Origin: Flavobacteriales bacterium
GTDB taxonomy: Bacteria > Bacteroidota > Bacteroidia > Flavobacteriales_D > Crocinitomicaceae
Length of the DNA stretch: 38,000 bases
Reading direction: 5' to 3'
Assembly (NCBI GenBank): GCA_947453715.1
Contig: CANGHX010000006.1
Coordinates: forward strand, 1 to 38,000
Shown here: in pieces, positions 1-10,290 of the stretch
Position numbering within the stretch: the first letter of the stretch is position 1
Layout: every line of letters starts with the position of its first letter
Notes under the pieces: model-generated
Database searches by the model: none
What the model saw: only the letters and a program-made list of their open reading frames with translations
What the model was told of the DNA's origin: nothing
Translations under genes and position numbers: made by a program

Positions 1-63
1 GTACCTTTGACAAAAGATGAAGAAAGAAAATTTCGTAAATTATTAGATTCAATTCCCGATTAA
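1..63 (+). CDS. C-terminal fragment of an upstream gene (…VPLTKDEERKFRKLLDSIPD*)
   Basis: Open frame 1 from the window edge to TAA at 61-63, 11 nt upstream of the next ORF; product not identifiable from 20 aa. Confidence 0.55.
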   Translation, partial: VPLTKDEERKFRKLLDSIPD

Positions 64-74
64 TATAAATTAAG

Positions 75-1391
75 ATGATTACTTCTATTTTATTTTCATT
101 ATTATTAGTAGCAGGCTTTGGTTTGTTTACAGTAAATGTTTTAAAAATACGTTCAAATATTTTGTTAGGTAGAGATATCGACAGGACAGATAATAAAAGT
201 GAGCGTTGGAAAACAATGATTTTGGTTGCCTTAGGTCAAAAGAAAATGTTTACTAGACCAATTCCAGCATTGTTGCATTTTGCGTTGTATAGTGCATTTG
301 TTATAACTCAGATTGAATTGATTGAAATTATTGTTGATGGTATTTCAGGAAGTCACCGATTTTTTCATGATAGTTTAGGTGGGTTTTATACTTTTTTAAT
401 CAGTTTTATTGAAGTATTATCAGTTTTAGCTTTAATTGCAACAGTTGCATTTTTAGCAAGAAGAAATTTATTAAAACTTCCAAGATTAAATATGAAAGAA
501 TTAGCAGGTTGGCCTAAAAAGGATGCTAATTTAATTTTGATAATGGAAATTGTTTTAGTAACTTGTATATTCACAATGAATGGTGCTGACGAGCAAGCAA
601 GAATTGTTGAAACTGGTCAAGGATATGGCTTTGCAATAAGTAGTTTTGTTGGACCATTATTCTTCAGTAGATTTACGGATTTACATACATTACATATATT
701 TGAACAAATAGGATGGTGGGGACATATTTTAATGGTGTTTGCATTCTTGAATTATTTACCTTATTCAAAGCATTTACATATTTTATTAGCTTTTCCAAAT
801 ACTTGGTATTCTAATCTTGATAAAAAAGGGAAGTTTACAAACATGGAATCTGTTACTAAAGAGGTGAAATTGATTATGGATCCAACTGCTGATCCTTATG
901 CTGCACAACCAGAAGGTGAAACAGAGCATGTTCCTTTTGGGGTAAAAGATGTTACAGATTTGACTTGGAAAAATTTGTTAGATGCATATTCTTGTACAGA
1001 ATGTGGTAGATGTACTTCTTCTTGTCCAGCGAATATTACAGGAAAATTATTATCACCTCGTAATATCATGATGAAAACGAGAGATCGTTTGGTTGAAGTT
1101 GGAGAAGGGAAAAGAAAAAATGGAAAGGATTACCAAGATGGTAAAAGCTTATTAGGTGATTATATTACTGAAGAAGAAATATGGGCATGTACATCTTGTA
1201 ATGCTTGCGTTCAAGAATGTCCAGTGAATATTGATCCTTTATCAATTATCGTTGATTTAAGAAGATATTTGGTAATGGAAGATTCAAAAATGCCGACTGA
1301 ATTAACAGGGATGTTAACGAATATTGAAAATAATGGAGCTCCATGGCAATTCTCTCAAGCTGACAGATTGAATTGGGCTTCAGAAGAATAA
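75..1391 (+). CDS. (Fe-S)-binding membrane protein, HdrC/GlpC-like with N-terminal transmembrane region
   Basis: N-terminal hydrophobic helices, then two 4Fe-4S motifs: CTECGRCTSSCP and CTSCNACVQECP. Confidence 0.88.
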   Translation: MITSILFSLLLVAGFGLFTVNVLKIRSNILLGRDIDRTDNKSERWKTMILVALGQKKMFTRPIPALLHFALYSAFVITQIELIEIIVDGISGSHRFFHDSLGGFYTFLISFIEVLSVLALIATVAFLARRNLLKLPRLNMKELAGWPKKDANLILIMEIVLVTCIFTMNGADEQARIVETGQGYGFAISSFVGPLFFSRFTDLHTLHIFEQIGWWGHILMVFAFLNYLPYSKHLHILLAFPNTWYSNLDKKGKFTNMESVTKEVKLIMDPTADPYAAQPEGETEHVPFGVKDVTDLTWKNLLDAYSCTECGRCTSSCPANITGKLLSPRNIMMKTRDRLVEVGEGKRKNGKDYQDGKSLLGDYITEEEIWACTSCNACVQECPVNIDPLSIIVDLRRYLVMEDSKMPTELTGMLTNIENNGAPWQFSQADRLNWASEE

Positions 1392-1474
1392 ATAAACTAC
1401 AACTATAACTTTGGCTATAAACTGTGAATTAGAATTGTGAAGAGAAAAGTTTAGAATCAAAAAAAGTAAAAAGC

Positions 1475-1888
1475 ATGAAATTAGTTCAAAAAGAAGAAAA
1501 TGGACATTTGATTAGTCCTGTTTTACCGGAAGATGTTAAAAATTATTTAATTGACATTGATGGAACGATTTGTGACGATATTCCTAATGAAGAACCAGAA
1601 AGAATGGCTACAGCTGAATTGTATCCTGAAGCTCTGGAAACATTAAATAAATGGTACTCAGAAGGACATATTATCACTTTTTTTACTTCAAGAACAGAAG
1701 AGCACAGAGAAGTGACTGAAAAATGGTTAAATGATCATGGTTTTAAATATCATGGATTATTAATGGGTAAACCTAGAGGAGGGAATTACCATTGGGTTGA
1801 TAATCATATGGTTCGTGCAACTCGATATGAAGGAAGATTTACTGATTTAATCGAGAAAGAAGTAACAATTCAGGTTTTCGAAAAATAA
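1475..1888 (+). CDS. HAD-like phosphatase-fold protein (often labelled phosphoheptose isomerase in Bacteroidota)
   Basis: DIDGTICDD motif and FFTSRTEEH motif; complete ORF between the two Fe-S genes. Confidence 0.65.
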   Translation: MKLVQKEENGHLISPVLPEDVKNYLIDIDGTICDDIPNEEPERMATAELYPEALETLNKWYSEGHIITFFTSRTEEHREVTEKWLNDHGFKYHGLLMGKPRGGNYHWVDNHMVRATRYEGRFTDLIEKEVTIQVFEK

Positions 1889-1895
1889 GAATACT

Positions 1896-2243
1896 ATGAA
1901 ATCACTTTTAATAATATCTATTTTCTTTTTATTCAGTTTTAAATTGAATGAAAAAAAGGTTGATATTGAAATTGAAGGACATCCTTCTTGTATTGAAAGT
2001 GATAAGGTATATAAAATGAAAATCAATTTTGCTGAAGGTACATTTTATGAAAACCTTGTTATAAGAGGCAAAGGTGTTCAGATTACAAAAGATTACACTG
2101 AAGGCGATTATACAATAAAAGCAAGCGATATTTTTGATGAAGTTTCAATCATTGTTTCATACAAAGATTCAACTTCTAAAGTAATTGACATTGATACTTT
2201 TGTTGTTAATGTTTGTAGTGATACATTAAAAAATAATAATTAA
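1896..2243 (+). CDS. Small secreted/periplasmic hypothetical protein
   Basis: ORF with short N-terminal hydrophobic signal (MKSLLIISIFFLFSFK), tightly spaced with both neighbours. Confidence 0.6.
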   Translation: MKSLLIISIFFLFSFKLNEKKVDIEIEGHPSCIESDKVYKMKINFAEGTFYENLVIRGKGVQITKDYTEGDYTIKASDIFDEVSIIVSYKDSTSKVIDIDTFVVNVCSDTLKNNN

Positions 2244-2250
2244 CTGAATT

Positions 2251-3045
2251 ATGAGTACTCCTTTGAAAGTGCCTACAATGGCCGAAAAATTGGCAAATGG
2301 AGAAACAGCTGACATATTATTTTGGGTTGGTTGTTCAGGAAGTTTTGACGATAGAGCAAAAAAAATAACAAAAGCATTGGTTAAGATTTTAAACAATTGC
2401 AATGTTAATTTTGCTGTTTTAGGTGCTGAAGAAAGTTGTACTGGTGATCCAGCGAAGCGTGCAGGAAATGAATTTACGTTTCAAATGCAAGCAATGATGA
2501 ATATTCAAGTATTAGATGGATATGAAGTTAAGAAAATTGTTACAGCTTGTCCTCATTGTTTCAATACGTTAAAAAATGAATATCCTGAATTAGGAGGGAA
2601 ATATGAAGTAATTCACCATACTCAACTAATTCAAGATTTGATCAATACGGGTAAATTAGCGATTAAAGGAGGAAGTGCTTTTAAAGGTCAAAAAATCACT
2701 TTTCACGATCCTTGTTACTTAGGAAGAGCAAATGATGTTTATGAAGCTCCAAGAGAATTAATTGAGAAATTAGATGCTGAATTAGTTGAGATGAAACGTT
2801 GTAAAACAAACGGTTTATGTTGCGGTGCAGGTGGAGCTCAAATGTTTAAAGAAGCAGAAAAAGGAAATAAAGAAATAAACGTTGAAAGAACAGAAGATGC
2901 TCTTGAAACAAATGCAACAATAATTGCTACTGGTTGTCCTTTTTGTAATACAATGATGACAGATGGTGTTAAAAACTTTAATAAAGAAGGAGAAATTAAA
3001 GTATTAGATATTGCAGAATTAATTGCTACAGCAGCGGATTTATAA
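2251..3045 (+). CDS. (Fe-S)-binding protein with cysteine-rich CCG domains, HdrB/LutA-like
   Basis: CPHCFNTLKNEYP, HDPCYLGR, CCGAGG and CPFCNTMM motifs typical of CCG-domain proteins. Confidence 0.88.
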   Translation: MSTPLKVPTMAEKLANGETADILFWVGCSGSFDDRAKKITKALVKILNNCNVNFAVLGAEESCTGDPAKRAGNEFTFQMQAMMNIQVLDGYEVKKIVTACPHCFNTLKNEYPELGGKYEVIHHTQLIQDLINTGKLAIKGGSAFKGQKITFHDPCYLGRANDVYEAPRELIEKLDAELVEMKRCKTNGLCCGAGGAQMFKEAEKGNKEINVERTEDALETNATIIATGCPFCNTMMTDGVKNFNKEGEIKVLDIAELIATAADL

Positions 3046-3046
3046 A

Positions 3047-3499
3047 ATGAGTTATTTTCCACAATTATCCGATAATTCAAGAGTTTGGATCTATCCAGCT
3101 TCTAGAGAATTGACTTTAGTTGAATCTGAAGTCATTTTAAATGAATTGAAACCATTTGTTCAATCATGGGATTCTCATGGAACACCATTGAAAGCAGATG
3201 TTGTTATTCTTGAAAATCAATTTGTTATAATTGGGGTAGATGAAGATGTTGAAAGTCCATCTGGATGCTCTATAGACAGATCTGTAAAGAAAATGAAGGC
3301 GTTAGGTCAACAATTGTCAATAGACTTTTTCAATAGACTTAAAATGGTTGTGAAGAATGATATTGAGAAAAAAACAATTGCATACGCATCTCTTGAGGAT
3401 TATTCAGAATGGAATATTTTTAATCCATTAGTAAAATCTGTTAAAGAATTAAATGAATCATTTTTGATTGCTGTAAAGGATAGTGGTTTATTGGTTTAA
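3047..3499 (+). CDS. Conserved Bacteroidota protein of unknown function (often auto-labelled 'ABC transporter ATPase' without Walker motifs)
   Basis: In-frame ATG at 3047 directly after the preceding stop; the ORF-track start at 3023 overlaps the upstream gene. Confidence 0.7.
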   Translation: MSYFPQLSDNSRVWIYPASRELTLVESEVILNELKPFVQSWDSHGTPLKADVVILENQFVIIGVDEDVESPSGCSIDRSVKKMKALGQQLSIDFFNRLKMVVKNDIEKKTIAYASLEDYSEWNIFNPLVKSVKELNESFLIAVKDSGLLV

Positions 3500-3516
3500 A
3501 TAATTTTAAGAAAAAC

Positions 3517-3548
3517 AAAAAAGGCTCTATTCGAAGAGCCTTTTTTGT
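3517..3548. terminator. Bidirectional intrinsic terminator
   Basis: AAAAAAGGCTCT-ATTCG-AAGAGCCTTTTTT hairpin between convergent genes. Confidence 0.85.
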
Positions 3549-3561
3549 GAAGTAATATTTT

Positions 3562-5064
3562 TTAAAATCTAAATCGAGCAAAACCAAAGGCGCTTGAAAT
3601 ACTATGAGCATTTGAAGTGAAAAAACGCAAAGCATCTCTTGACGAAATTCCAAATTCATATGCTCCATCTTTTAAAATGAAATTGATACCTACTGGAATG
3701 TTGTTTTGATAAATACCACCACCAAAATAACCTGCACTTAAAGCAATTCTTTTGAAAACTTTAACCTCTCCACCAAATGAATACACTGCATTTTGAATAC
3801 TACCAGGTATTTCTTTGTTAAATGGAGCAATCATATCAAATCCAAAATGCAAGAATTTGAAAGGTTGAAAACTAGCGCCGAAACGAAAGTTTGAAGCGTT
3901 TTTTAGTACATACTTTTCTGTTCCTACCAAAGATAATATTCCATTGTCTTTTAAAAGTTGATCAACTGATTTTGTAATATCATTATTTGTTAATCCACTC
4001 AACGATAAGTTTCCTAAAATTGAATCTTTTATTTGATATACATTTCGATTATAAGTAACACTTCCTATGTTGTTGACTGATGCAGCAATTCTTAATTTTT
4101 TATAGATAATAACACTTGCAGATAAATCGACGCCATAACCATTTCCTACAGCTTTAGGAAGTCCACCGCCATTTGATTGAAAATTAGAAGGATTTATTGA
4201 AGCAATACTACCATAATTGATGTTAAATGATGGTGTTAATGATGAATACATTCTCAATCCATCTTTATCTGATGTCATGTTAAACATGGCCATAGATTGT
4301 ATGAAACGACCACCGATACCACCATAAATTTCAAAAATGGAGTCTTTTCCGATGATTTTTCGACCATATCCAAAGTTATACGAACGATTCCAAACTAAAT
4401 GGATACTTGAACCATTCGTAATATCACTTAATTTTAATGGAACATTAATTCTACCTTGTATAACATGGCTAAGAGTATCTGAAGAAATATTCGGATTATT
4501 TGCAATCGTAGATGTATCAGATCCAATCACTACTTTCAACGAATCGAAGTAGGAAGAAAGTTTACCTCTAAAGATTATATCACTTGTTTGTTGGTTTAAA
4601 TTACCACTAAATGAATAACTTTCATTAATATTAAATGCAATTCCTCCAAAACGTTTACCTTGAAAAGAGAAACCTAACCAATTATAATCAACAAACATTG
4701 TTACTCCGGCTTGTGCAAAATTTCCTGCTGCTAATTTTTGAGCATTGAAATTAAATTTTGTTGTGTCCTTATGAAGAAATTTGTTTGTAGCTGAACGATA
4801 GATTTTTTTTAAATCTGCTGAATTTAAACTATCAGAATACATTCCCATTCCAAACTCACTTGTTCCCATTGTGAATTTTTTCTTTTCATAACCAGTTCCC
4901 CAACCTAAAGCTGATGAATTGATACCTAAACAATGATAATCTGTTACAAAGGTAGTTGCTACTCCTTTACCTACACTAGGATAAGCAATACTTTGTGTCT
5001 GAGAAAAAATGATATTTGAGAAGAGTGCAAATATTATTAATGAAGTGTAGTTTTTTAAATTCAT
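3562..5064 (-). CDS. Predicted outer-membrane beta-barrel protein (DUF5723-like)
   Basis: Signal peptide, Gly/aromatic-rich alternating pattern, C-terminal aromatic residue (…FGFARFRF). Confidence 0.65.
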   Translation of the reverse strand: MNLKNYTSLIIFALFSNIIFSQTQSIAYPSVGKGVATTFVTDYHCLGINSSALGWGTGYEKKKFTMGTSEFGMGMYSDSLNSADLKKIYRSATNKFLHKDTTKFNFNAQKLAAGNFAQAGVTMFVDYNWLGFSFQGKRFGGIAFNINESYSFSGNLNQQTSDIIFRGKLSSYFDSLKVVIGSDTSTIANNPNISSDTLSHVIQGRINVPLKLSDITNGSSIHLVWNRSYNFGYGRKIIGKDSIFEIYGGIGGRFIQSMAMFNMTSDKDGLRMYSSLTPSFNINYGSIASINPSNFQSNGGGLPKAVGNGYGVDLSASVIIYKKLRIAASVNNIGSVTYNRNVYQIKDSILGNLSLSGLTNNDITKSVDQLLKDNGILSLVGTEKYVLKNASNFRFGASFQPFKFLHFGFDMIAPFNKEIPGSIQNAVYSFGGEVKVFKRIALSAGYFGGGIYQNNIPVGINFILKDGAYEFGISSRDALRFFTSNAHSISSAFGFARFRF

Positions 5065-5156
5065 ATCCAGTTATTTACATTTAGCTTTCTGCAAAGGTAA
5101 ATTATTTTTAATAAATCAGTTTGTTTTATTAAAATAGGAAATCTGAAAATTTGAGA

Positions 5157-5576
5157 TTATTCAGCAGTTTTTCTAAATGAAATATATTTTTGGGCAAAAT
5201 AACTGAAAACTACGATTATGGAGATTGTCAGAAATTGACTAGGAAAATGCCACCAGTTGAAATATTCAACAAACATTTTTAGTAGTACATAATTCATTAA
5301 AGAAAACAACATGACAAAACCAAAATGACGATATAATTGTTTGTAAGGGTTTAAATTGCTATCATGCCAAACGATGTATCGATTTAATAAAAAGCCAATA
5401 GGGAAGGTTATTATAATTGATAATATTAATGATGCAATGTGAGATTTAAAAGCGATAAAACCCAAGTCAATGTCCACCTTGTGAAATAAAAAGTGATCTC
5501 CAATAAAATAAACAATCAAACCTAATACTGTATTTCCTCCACCACAAACTAGGTAGTAATAAGTTTGTTTATCCAT
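5157..5576 (-). CDS. GtrA-like family membrane protein
   Basis: Four hydrophobic segments, 'FLLNRYIVWHD' and C-terminal 'QKYISFRK' typical of GtrA; start chosen at MDKQTYYY rather than the upstream Met at 5681. Confidence 0.75.
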   Translation of the reverse strand: MDKQTYYYLVCGGGNTVLGLIVYFIGDHFLFHKVDIDLGFIAFKSHIASLILSIIITFPIGFLLNRYIVWHDSNLNPYKQLYRHFGFVMLFSLMNYVLLKMFVEYFNWWHFPSQFLTISIIVVFSYFAQKYISFRKTAE

Positions 5577-5722
5577 GAATTTTTTAAAAATTGGATAAAA
5601 GAAATGAAGAATATTTAATATTATTTTTTGCAATTTTATAAAGGTATTTGAACTATTTTTTTGCAAATTTATAATAAACAATTTACAAAAGCGTTATTAA
5701 AGTAAATTAAGAATTTTTGCCT

Positions 5723-5869
5723 ATGTTAAAAGTATACTCTCAAGTTGCTCAAATCAAAGAGTTTAAAATGGAACCCAAAAATGATACGATTAATGCAATT
5801 TTAAATTACAGCAAATCGGTAAAGGTTGAAAGAATAAATCAAAAGAAAGTACTTTTGAATATTAATTAA
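5723..5869 (+). CDS. Unannotated 48-aa small protein (MLKVYSQVAQIKEFKMEPKNDTINAILNYSKSVKVERINQKKVLLNIN)
   Basis: ATG at 5723, TAA at 5867-5869, followed 8 nt later by a strong terminator hairpin; below the ORF-track length cutoff. Confidence 0.55.
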   Translation: MLKVYSQVAQIKEFKMEPKNDTINAILNYSKSVKVERINQKKVLLNIN

Positions 5870-5876
5870 AAACAAG

Positions 5877-5906
5877 AAAAGGGCTATATTTCAAGCCCTT
5901 TTTCTT
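5877..5906. terminator. Bidirectional intrinsic terminator
   Basis: AAAAGGGCT-ATATTTCA-AGCCCTTTTTC hairpin between convergent genes. Confidence 0.8.
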
Positions 5907-7997
5907 TTACCAAATTTTTGAAACTTTATCTGCTGAGTTTCTCATTTTATCACCTTCTTTTACTCCGAAAGCTTCGAAGAATTCAGGACAGTTTTTTAAT
6001 GGACCATTTACACGGTACATTCCTGGTGAATGTGGATCGTTTGCTAGTCTATTTTTTAATTCTGCTTCAGTATAATTAATTTTCCATAATTGAGCATATG
6101 CAATGAAGAAACGTTGAGCAGGAGTGAATCCTTCTCTGATTTCATTTGCTTTATATTCATTTGTTAATTTATATGCATTGAAAGCTAAAGTTAATCCACC
6201 TAAATCAGCAATATTTTCACCCATTGTTAATTCTGGATTTACACATTGACCATCAGGAGTACAAAAAGTTGAGAAAGTAGCTCCAAGTAAGCTTGTTTTA
6301 GCTTCAAATAATTTTAAATCTTCTTCTGTCCACCAGTTTCTAAAAGAACCGTCTGCAGCAAATTTTGAACCCATATCATCAAAACCATGTGTGAATTCAT
6401 GTCCGATTACCATTCCTATTGTTCCATAGTTTACGGCATCTTCAGCATTTACATCAAAGAAAGGAGGTTGCATAATTCCAGCTGGGAAAGCAATTTCATT
6501 TAAAAGAGGATGATAATAAGCATTTACCATATGCGCTGGCATTCCCCATTTTGCTTTGTCGACCGGTTTAGTTAAATCAGCTAAATTCTTTTTATGAGCA
6601 TACAAAGCAATTTCTTTAACATTAGCGATGTAATCTTCTTTTGAAATGTTTAAGATACTGAAATCTTCCCATTTATCAGGGAAACCTAGCTTTCTTCCAA
6701 TTGCATTCAATTTCAAAGTAGCTTGTACTTTTGTTTCTTTAGACATCCAATCTAGGTTTTCAATTCGTTGTTTGAAAACTAAAAGAAGATTGTCTACCAT
6801 TTTATCTACCCTGTTTTTTGCACTTTCAGAAAAATAGATATCAACGAATGCTTTACCTAATAATTCACCAATTGGTAAACCTGTAATTTCATCAATAGCT
6901 TGTTCATTCATTGGACTCATTTCGCTTTTCCCTTGAATCACACCGCTATAAAAATTGAAGTTTAATTTTACAAATTCATCATTTAATAAGCCTGAATAAT
7001 GATTCAATGTTGACCATAATAAATAGTTTTTCCAGTTTTCCATTTTTTCATTTGCCATCAAATCTGCAACTTTTAAAATGAATTTAGGTTGACCAACAAT
7101 GATTGTGTCAAAGCTCTGACTTCCAATACCAACCAAGTAAGATTCAAAATCAAATTTACCAAAGTTCTTGTCGATTTCTTTTTTGCTCTGAGGATTGTAA
7201 GTATTTTCAGGAATTCGATTCTCAGCAGGTGTCATCATTGATTGAGCTAATGATGTTTCAAAAGCTATAACAGATTTAGCCATTGATTTAGCTGAATTTT
7301 CATCGTATTTCAAAGTTTGAAACATTTTTACGATATGTTCTTCGTATTTTTTCAATATTTCAGACTTATCTTTCTTGATGTAATATTCACAATTTGGTAA
7401 ACCTATACCAGCTTGACCAATGTAAGCACTATTTTTATTGACATTTTTTAAATCTTGATCGACACCAAAACCAAACAACATTCCTACACCATATTTATGT
7501 GATTCAGAAATGAACGAAATAATTTCTTGTTTTGATTTAATGTTTTTGATTTTATCTAAATCAGCTTGAATAGGAGAGATACCTTTTTGATTTCTGACAG
7601 TCATATTCATAAATGAACTGTAATAATCTCCTAAAATTTGATTTTGAGTTCCTTTTTTATCATTCGCAAGGACTGCTTTATCAAGGATTTCAGTCAATTT
7701 AATTTGATTCGCTTTATCTAATTCGTTAAAACTTCCCCATCTTGATTCTGTAGAAGGAACAGGATTGTTTTTCACCCAATCACCATCACAAAAAAGAAAG
7801 AAATCATCTTGCGGACGAATTGATTTGTCCATGTAAGAAGTTGTAATTGTTTTATAAGGATTTTCTTTGATTACTTCTTTTGGAGTAACTGATGATCCTG
7901 TCGTCGAAACTGTTGAAGAATTACCAGTTGTTTTTGAAGTTGAACAACTCGCGGCAATGAATAAAACAGAACTTGCAATTAAAAATTTATGATTCAT
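5907..7997 (-). CDS. M13 family zinc metallopeptidase, lipoprotein
   Basis: Lipobox ASCSTS, HEFTHGFDD zinc motif, ENIADLGG motif, C-terminal region ending 'KVSKIW'. Confidence 0.95.
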   Translation of the reverse strand: MNHKFLIASSVLFIAASCSTSKTTGNSSTVSTTGSSVTPKEVIKENPYKTITTSYMDKSIRPQDDFFLFCDGDWVKNNPVPSTESRWGSFNELDKANQIKLTEILDKAVLANDKKGTQNQILGDYYSSFMNMTVRNQKGISPIQADLDKIKNIKSKQEIISFISESHKYGVGMLFGFGVDQDLKNVNKNSAYIGQAGIGLPNCEYYIKKDKSEILKKYEEHIVKMFQTLKYDENSAKSMAKSVIAFETSLAQSMMTPAENRIPENTYNPQSKKEIDKNFGKFDFESYLVGIGSQSFDTIIVGQPKFILKVADLMANEKMENWKNYLLWSTLNHYSGLLNDEFVKLNFNFYSGVIQGKSEMSPMNEQAIDEITGLPIGELLGKAFVDIYFSESAKNRVDKMVDNLLLVFKQRIENLDWMSKETKVQATLKLNAIGRKLGFPDKWEDFSILNISKEDYIANVKEIALYAHKKNLADLTKPVDKAKWGMPAHMVNAYYHPLLNEIAFPAGIMQPPFFDVNAEDAVNYGTIGMVIGHEFTHGFDDMGSKFAADGSFRNWWTEEDLKLFEAKTSLLGATFSTFCTPDGQCVNPELTMGENIADLGGLTLAFNAYKLTNEYKANEIREGFTPAQRFFIAYAQLWKINYTEAELKNRLANDPHSPGMYRVNGPLKNCPEFFEAFGVKEGDKMRNSADKVSKIW

Positions 7998-8001
7998 TTT
8001 T

Positions 8002-8460
8002 TTAGTTTAATGGTGTATATAACATTTCAATATGAGGAATATTATCTTCTAAATAAGCTTTACCCGTAAAAATAAAACCATGCTTCGTATAATAACTTTC
8101 TAAATGTTGCTGTGCAGAGATCTTAATTGGAACTGCTCCAAATTCTTCATTTGCGAAGGTTAAACATTTATTCATTAATTCATGACCAATTCCTTTTCCT
8201 CTTATTGATTCATCAATAACAACTCGACCTATTGAAACTTCAGGGTATGAAATACCAGGATGCAATATTCTAGCTGTTGCTACAACTTTTCCAACCCCGT
8301 CTCTACAAATTAAGTGATAACATTTTTTGTCTTTACCATCCAAATCTAGATAAGTGCAGTTTTGTTCCACTACAAAAGCTTTTAAACGAAGACGAATGAT
8401 ATCATGAAATTCGTTCAAGTTTAATTCTGAGTAAGGTTTTATTTGCCAGTCTAAATGCAT
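8002..8460 (-). CDS. elaA: GNAT family N-acetyltransferase, ElaA-like
   Basis: RLKAFVVEQNCTYLDLDGKD…IGRVVIDESIRGKGIGHELM, ElaA signature arrangement. Confidence 0.85.
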   Translation of the reverse strand: MHLDWQIKPYSELNLNEFHDIIRLRLKAFVVEQNCTYLDLDGKDKKCYHLICRDGVGKVVATARILHPGISYPEVSIGRVVIDESIRGKGIGHELMNKCLTFANEEFGAVPIKISAQQHLESYYTKHGFIFTGKAYLEDNIPHIEMLYTPLN

Positions 8461-8507
8461 GTTTTTTAAATTTTATTTTAGGTGAATGATAGTTTAACTA
8501 TAAAAAA

Positions 8508-10151
8508 TTAACATTGTATTACTCCAACATTATATGCTTTTTCAGCTTTTTTCAAATTGGCCATTTCTATTCCCATTGAAATTACTTTTCTTGTATCAAT
8601 TGGATTTATAATAGCGTCAATCCATAATCGGCTAGCAGCATAATATGGTGATGTTTGCTTATCGTATCTATCTTTAATATGATTGAATAATTCAGCTTCT
8701 CTTTCAGGAGTAATTTCTTCTCCTTTTGCTTTTAATGATGCTACTTCAATTTGTAATAGAACCTTTGCCGCAGCAGATCCACTCATTACTGCAATTTCAG
8801 CTGTTGGCCATCCTACGATTAATCTTGGGTCATAAGCTTTACCACACATTGCGTAGTTTCCTGCTCCATATGAATTACCAACAACAATTGTAAATTTTGG
8901 TACAACAGAATTAGCCATTGCATTTACCAATTTTGCTCCATCTTTAATGATTCCTCCGTGTTCACTTTTCGATCCCACCATAAAACCAGTTACATCTTGT
9001 AGGAAAACTAAAGGAATATTACGTTGATTACAGTTCATAATAAAACGTGCAGCTTTATCAGCTGAATCAGAGTAAATTACTCCACCGAATTGCATTTCTC
9101 CTTTTCCGCTTTTTACGATATCTCTTTGATTAGCAACGATTCCAACGCTCCAACCATCAATTCTTGCATAGGTACAAACGATAGATTTTCCGTAATCAGC
9201 TTTGTATTCAGTATGTTCAGAATTATCAACAATACACTCAATTAATTCATGCATGCTGTATGGTTTTGCACGATCACTTGGAAGAATTCCGTAAACTTTT
9301 TTCAAATCAAATTTAGGAAGACTACTTTCTTTACGATCAAAACCAGCCGTTTCAGTATGACCGATTTTATCCATCAAACTACGGATTGTTTTTAAGCATT
9401 CTTGATCATTTTCAGATTTGTAATCACAAACTCCTGAAACTTCAGTATGTGTAACAGAACCTCCTAATGTTTCATTATCAATGGTTTCTCCAATAGCAGC
9501 TTTTACTAAATAAGATCCAGCTAAGAAAATAGTCCCTGTTTTATTGACTATTAACGATTCGTCTGACATGATCGGTAAATATGCTCCACCTGCAACACAA
9601 CTTCCCATAACCGCAGCAATTTGAACGATTCCTCTAGAACTCATGATAGCATTGTTTCTAAAGATTCTACCAAAATGTTCTTTATCAGGGAAAATTTCAT
9701 CTTGCATTGGTAGATAAACACCTGCCGAATCCACTAAATAGATGATTGGCAAGTTGTTTTCCATTGAAATTTCTTGCGCGCGTAAATTCTTTTTTGCAGT
9801 TATTGGAAACCAAGCACCAGCTTTCACTGTAGCATCATTCGCAACAACGATACATTGTTTACCAGAAACGTAACCGATAACAACTACAACTCCTCCAGAT
9901 GGGCATCCACCGTGTTCTTCGTACATTCCATCACCAACAAAAGCACCAACTTCAAATCGATCAGTGTTAGGATCTAATAATAAATCAATACGCTCTCTTG
10001 CTGTTAACTTACCACTTTCGTGTAATTTTTCAATTCTTTTTTTGCCACCACCTTCGTAAACGACATTTAATTTACGTTCAAGTTCAGCTATTTTTAGACG
10101 CATTAAATCGTCATTGATGTTGAATTCTAATTCTTTTTTGGGTATTGCCAT
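8508..10151 (-). CDS. Acyl-CoA carboxylase, carboxyltransferase (beta) subunit
   Basis: Carboxyltransferase motifs: KLTARERIDLLLD, YLVDSAGVYLPMQDEIFPD, GGAYLPIMSDE, GNSYGAGNYAMCGKAYDPR. Confidence 0.93.
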   Translation of the reverse strand: MAIPKKELEFNINDDLMRLKIAELERKLNVVYEGGGKKRIEKLHESGKLTARERIDLLLDPNTDRFEVGAFVGDGMYEEHGGCPSGGVVVVIGYVSGKQCIVVANDATVKAGAWFPITAKKNLRAQEISMENNLPIIYLVDSAGVYLPMQDEIFPDKEHFGRIFRNNAIMSSRGIVQIAAVMGSCVAGGAYLPIMSDESLIVNKTGTIFLAGSYLVKAAIGETIDNETLGGSVTHTEVSGVCDYKSENDQECLKTIRSLMDKIGHTETAGFDRKESSLPKFDLKKVYGILPSDRAKPYSMHELIECIVDNSEHTEYKADYGKSIVCTYARIDGWSVGIVANQRDIVKSGKGEMQFGGVIYSDSADKAARFIMNCNQRNIPLVFLQDVTGFMVGSKSEHGGIIKDGAKLVNAMANSVVPKFTIVVGNSYGAGNYAMCGKAYDPRLIVGWPTAEIAVMSGSAAAKVLLQIEVASLKAKGEEITPEREAELFNHIKDRYDKQTSPYYAASRLWIDAIINPIDTRKVISMGIEMANLKKAEKAYNVGVIQC

Positions 10152-10290
10152 TTTATTTTCGTTTTAAAGCAAGTCAAAGTTAATAAATTACTGCACTTTT
10201 CAAAAAGGTTTTAAGTGAAATAAATTGACTAACATTAAGTTGTTAGAAAATGAATCTTTCGTATTCAAAAGAATGCTTTATTTTTGTCAA

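Noticed and set aside
3441-3668. Minus-strand 75-aa ORF across the terminator at 3517-3548
   Set aside because: Passes through the intrinsic terminator and overlaps two supported genes out of frame.
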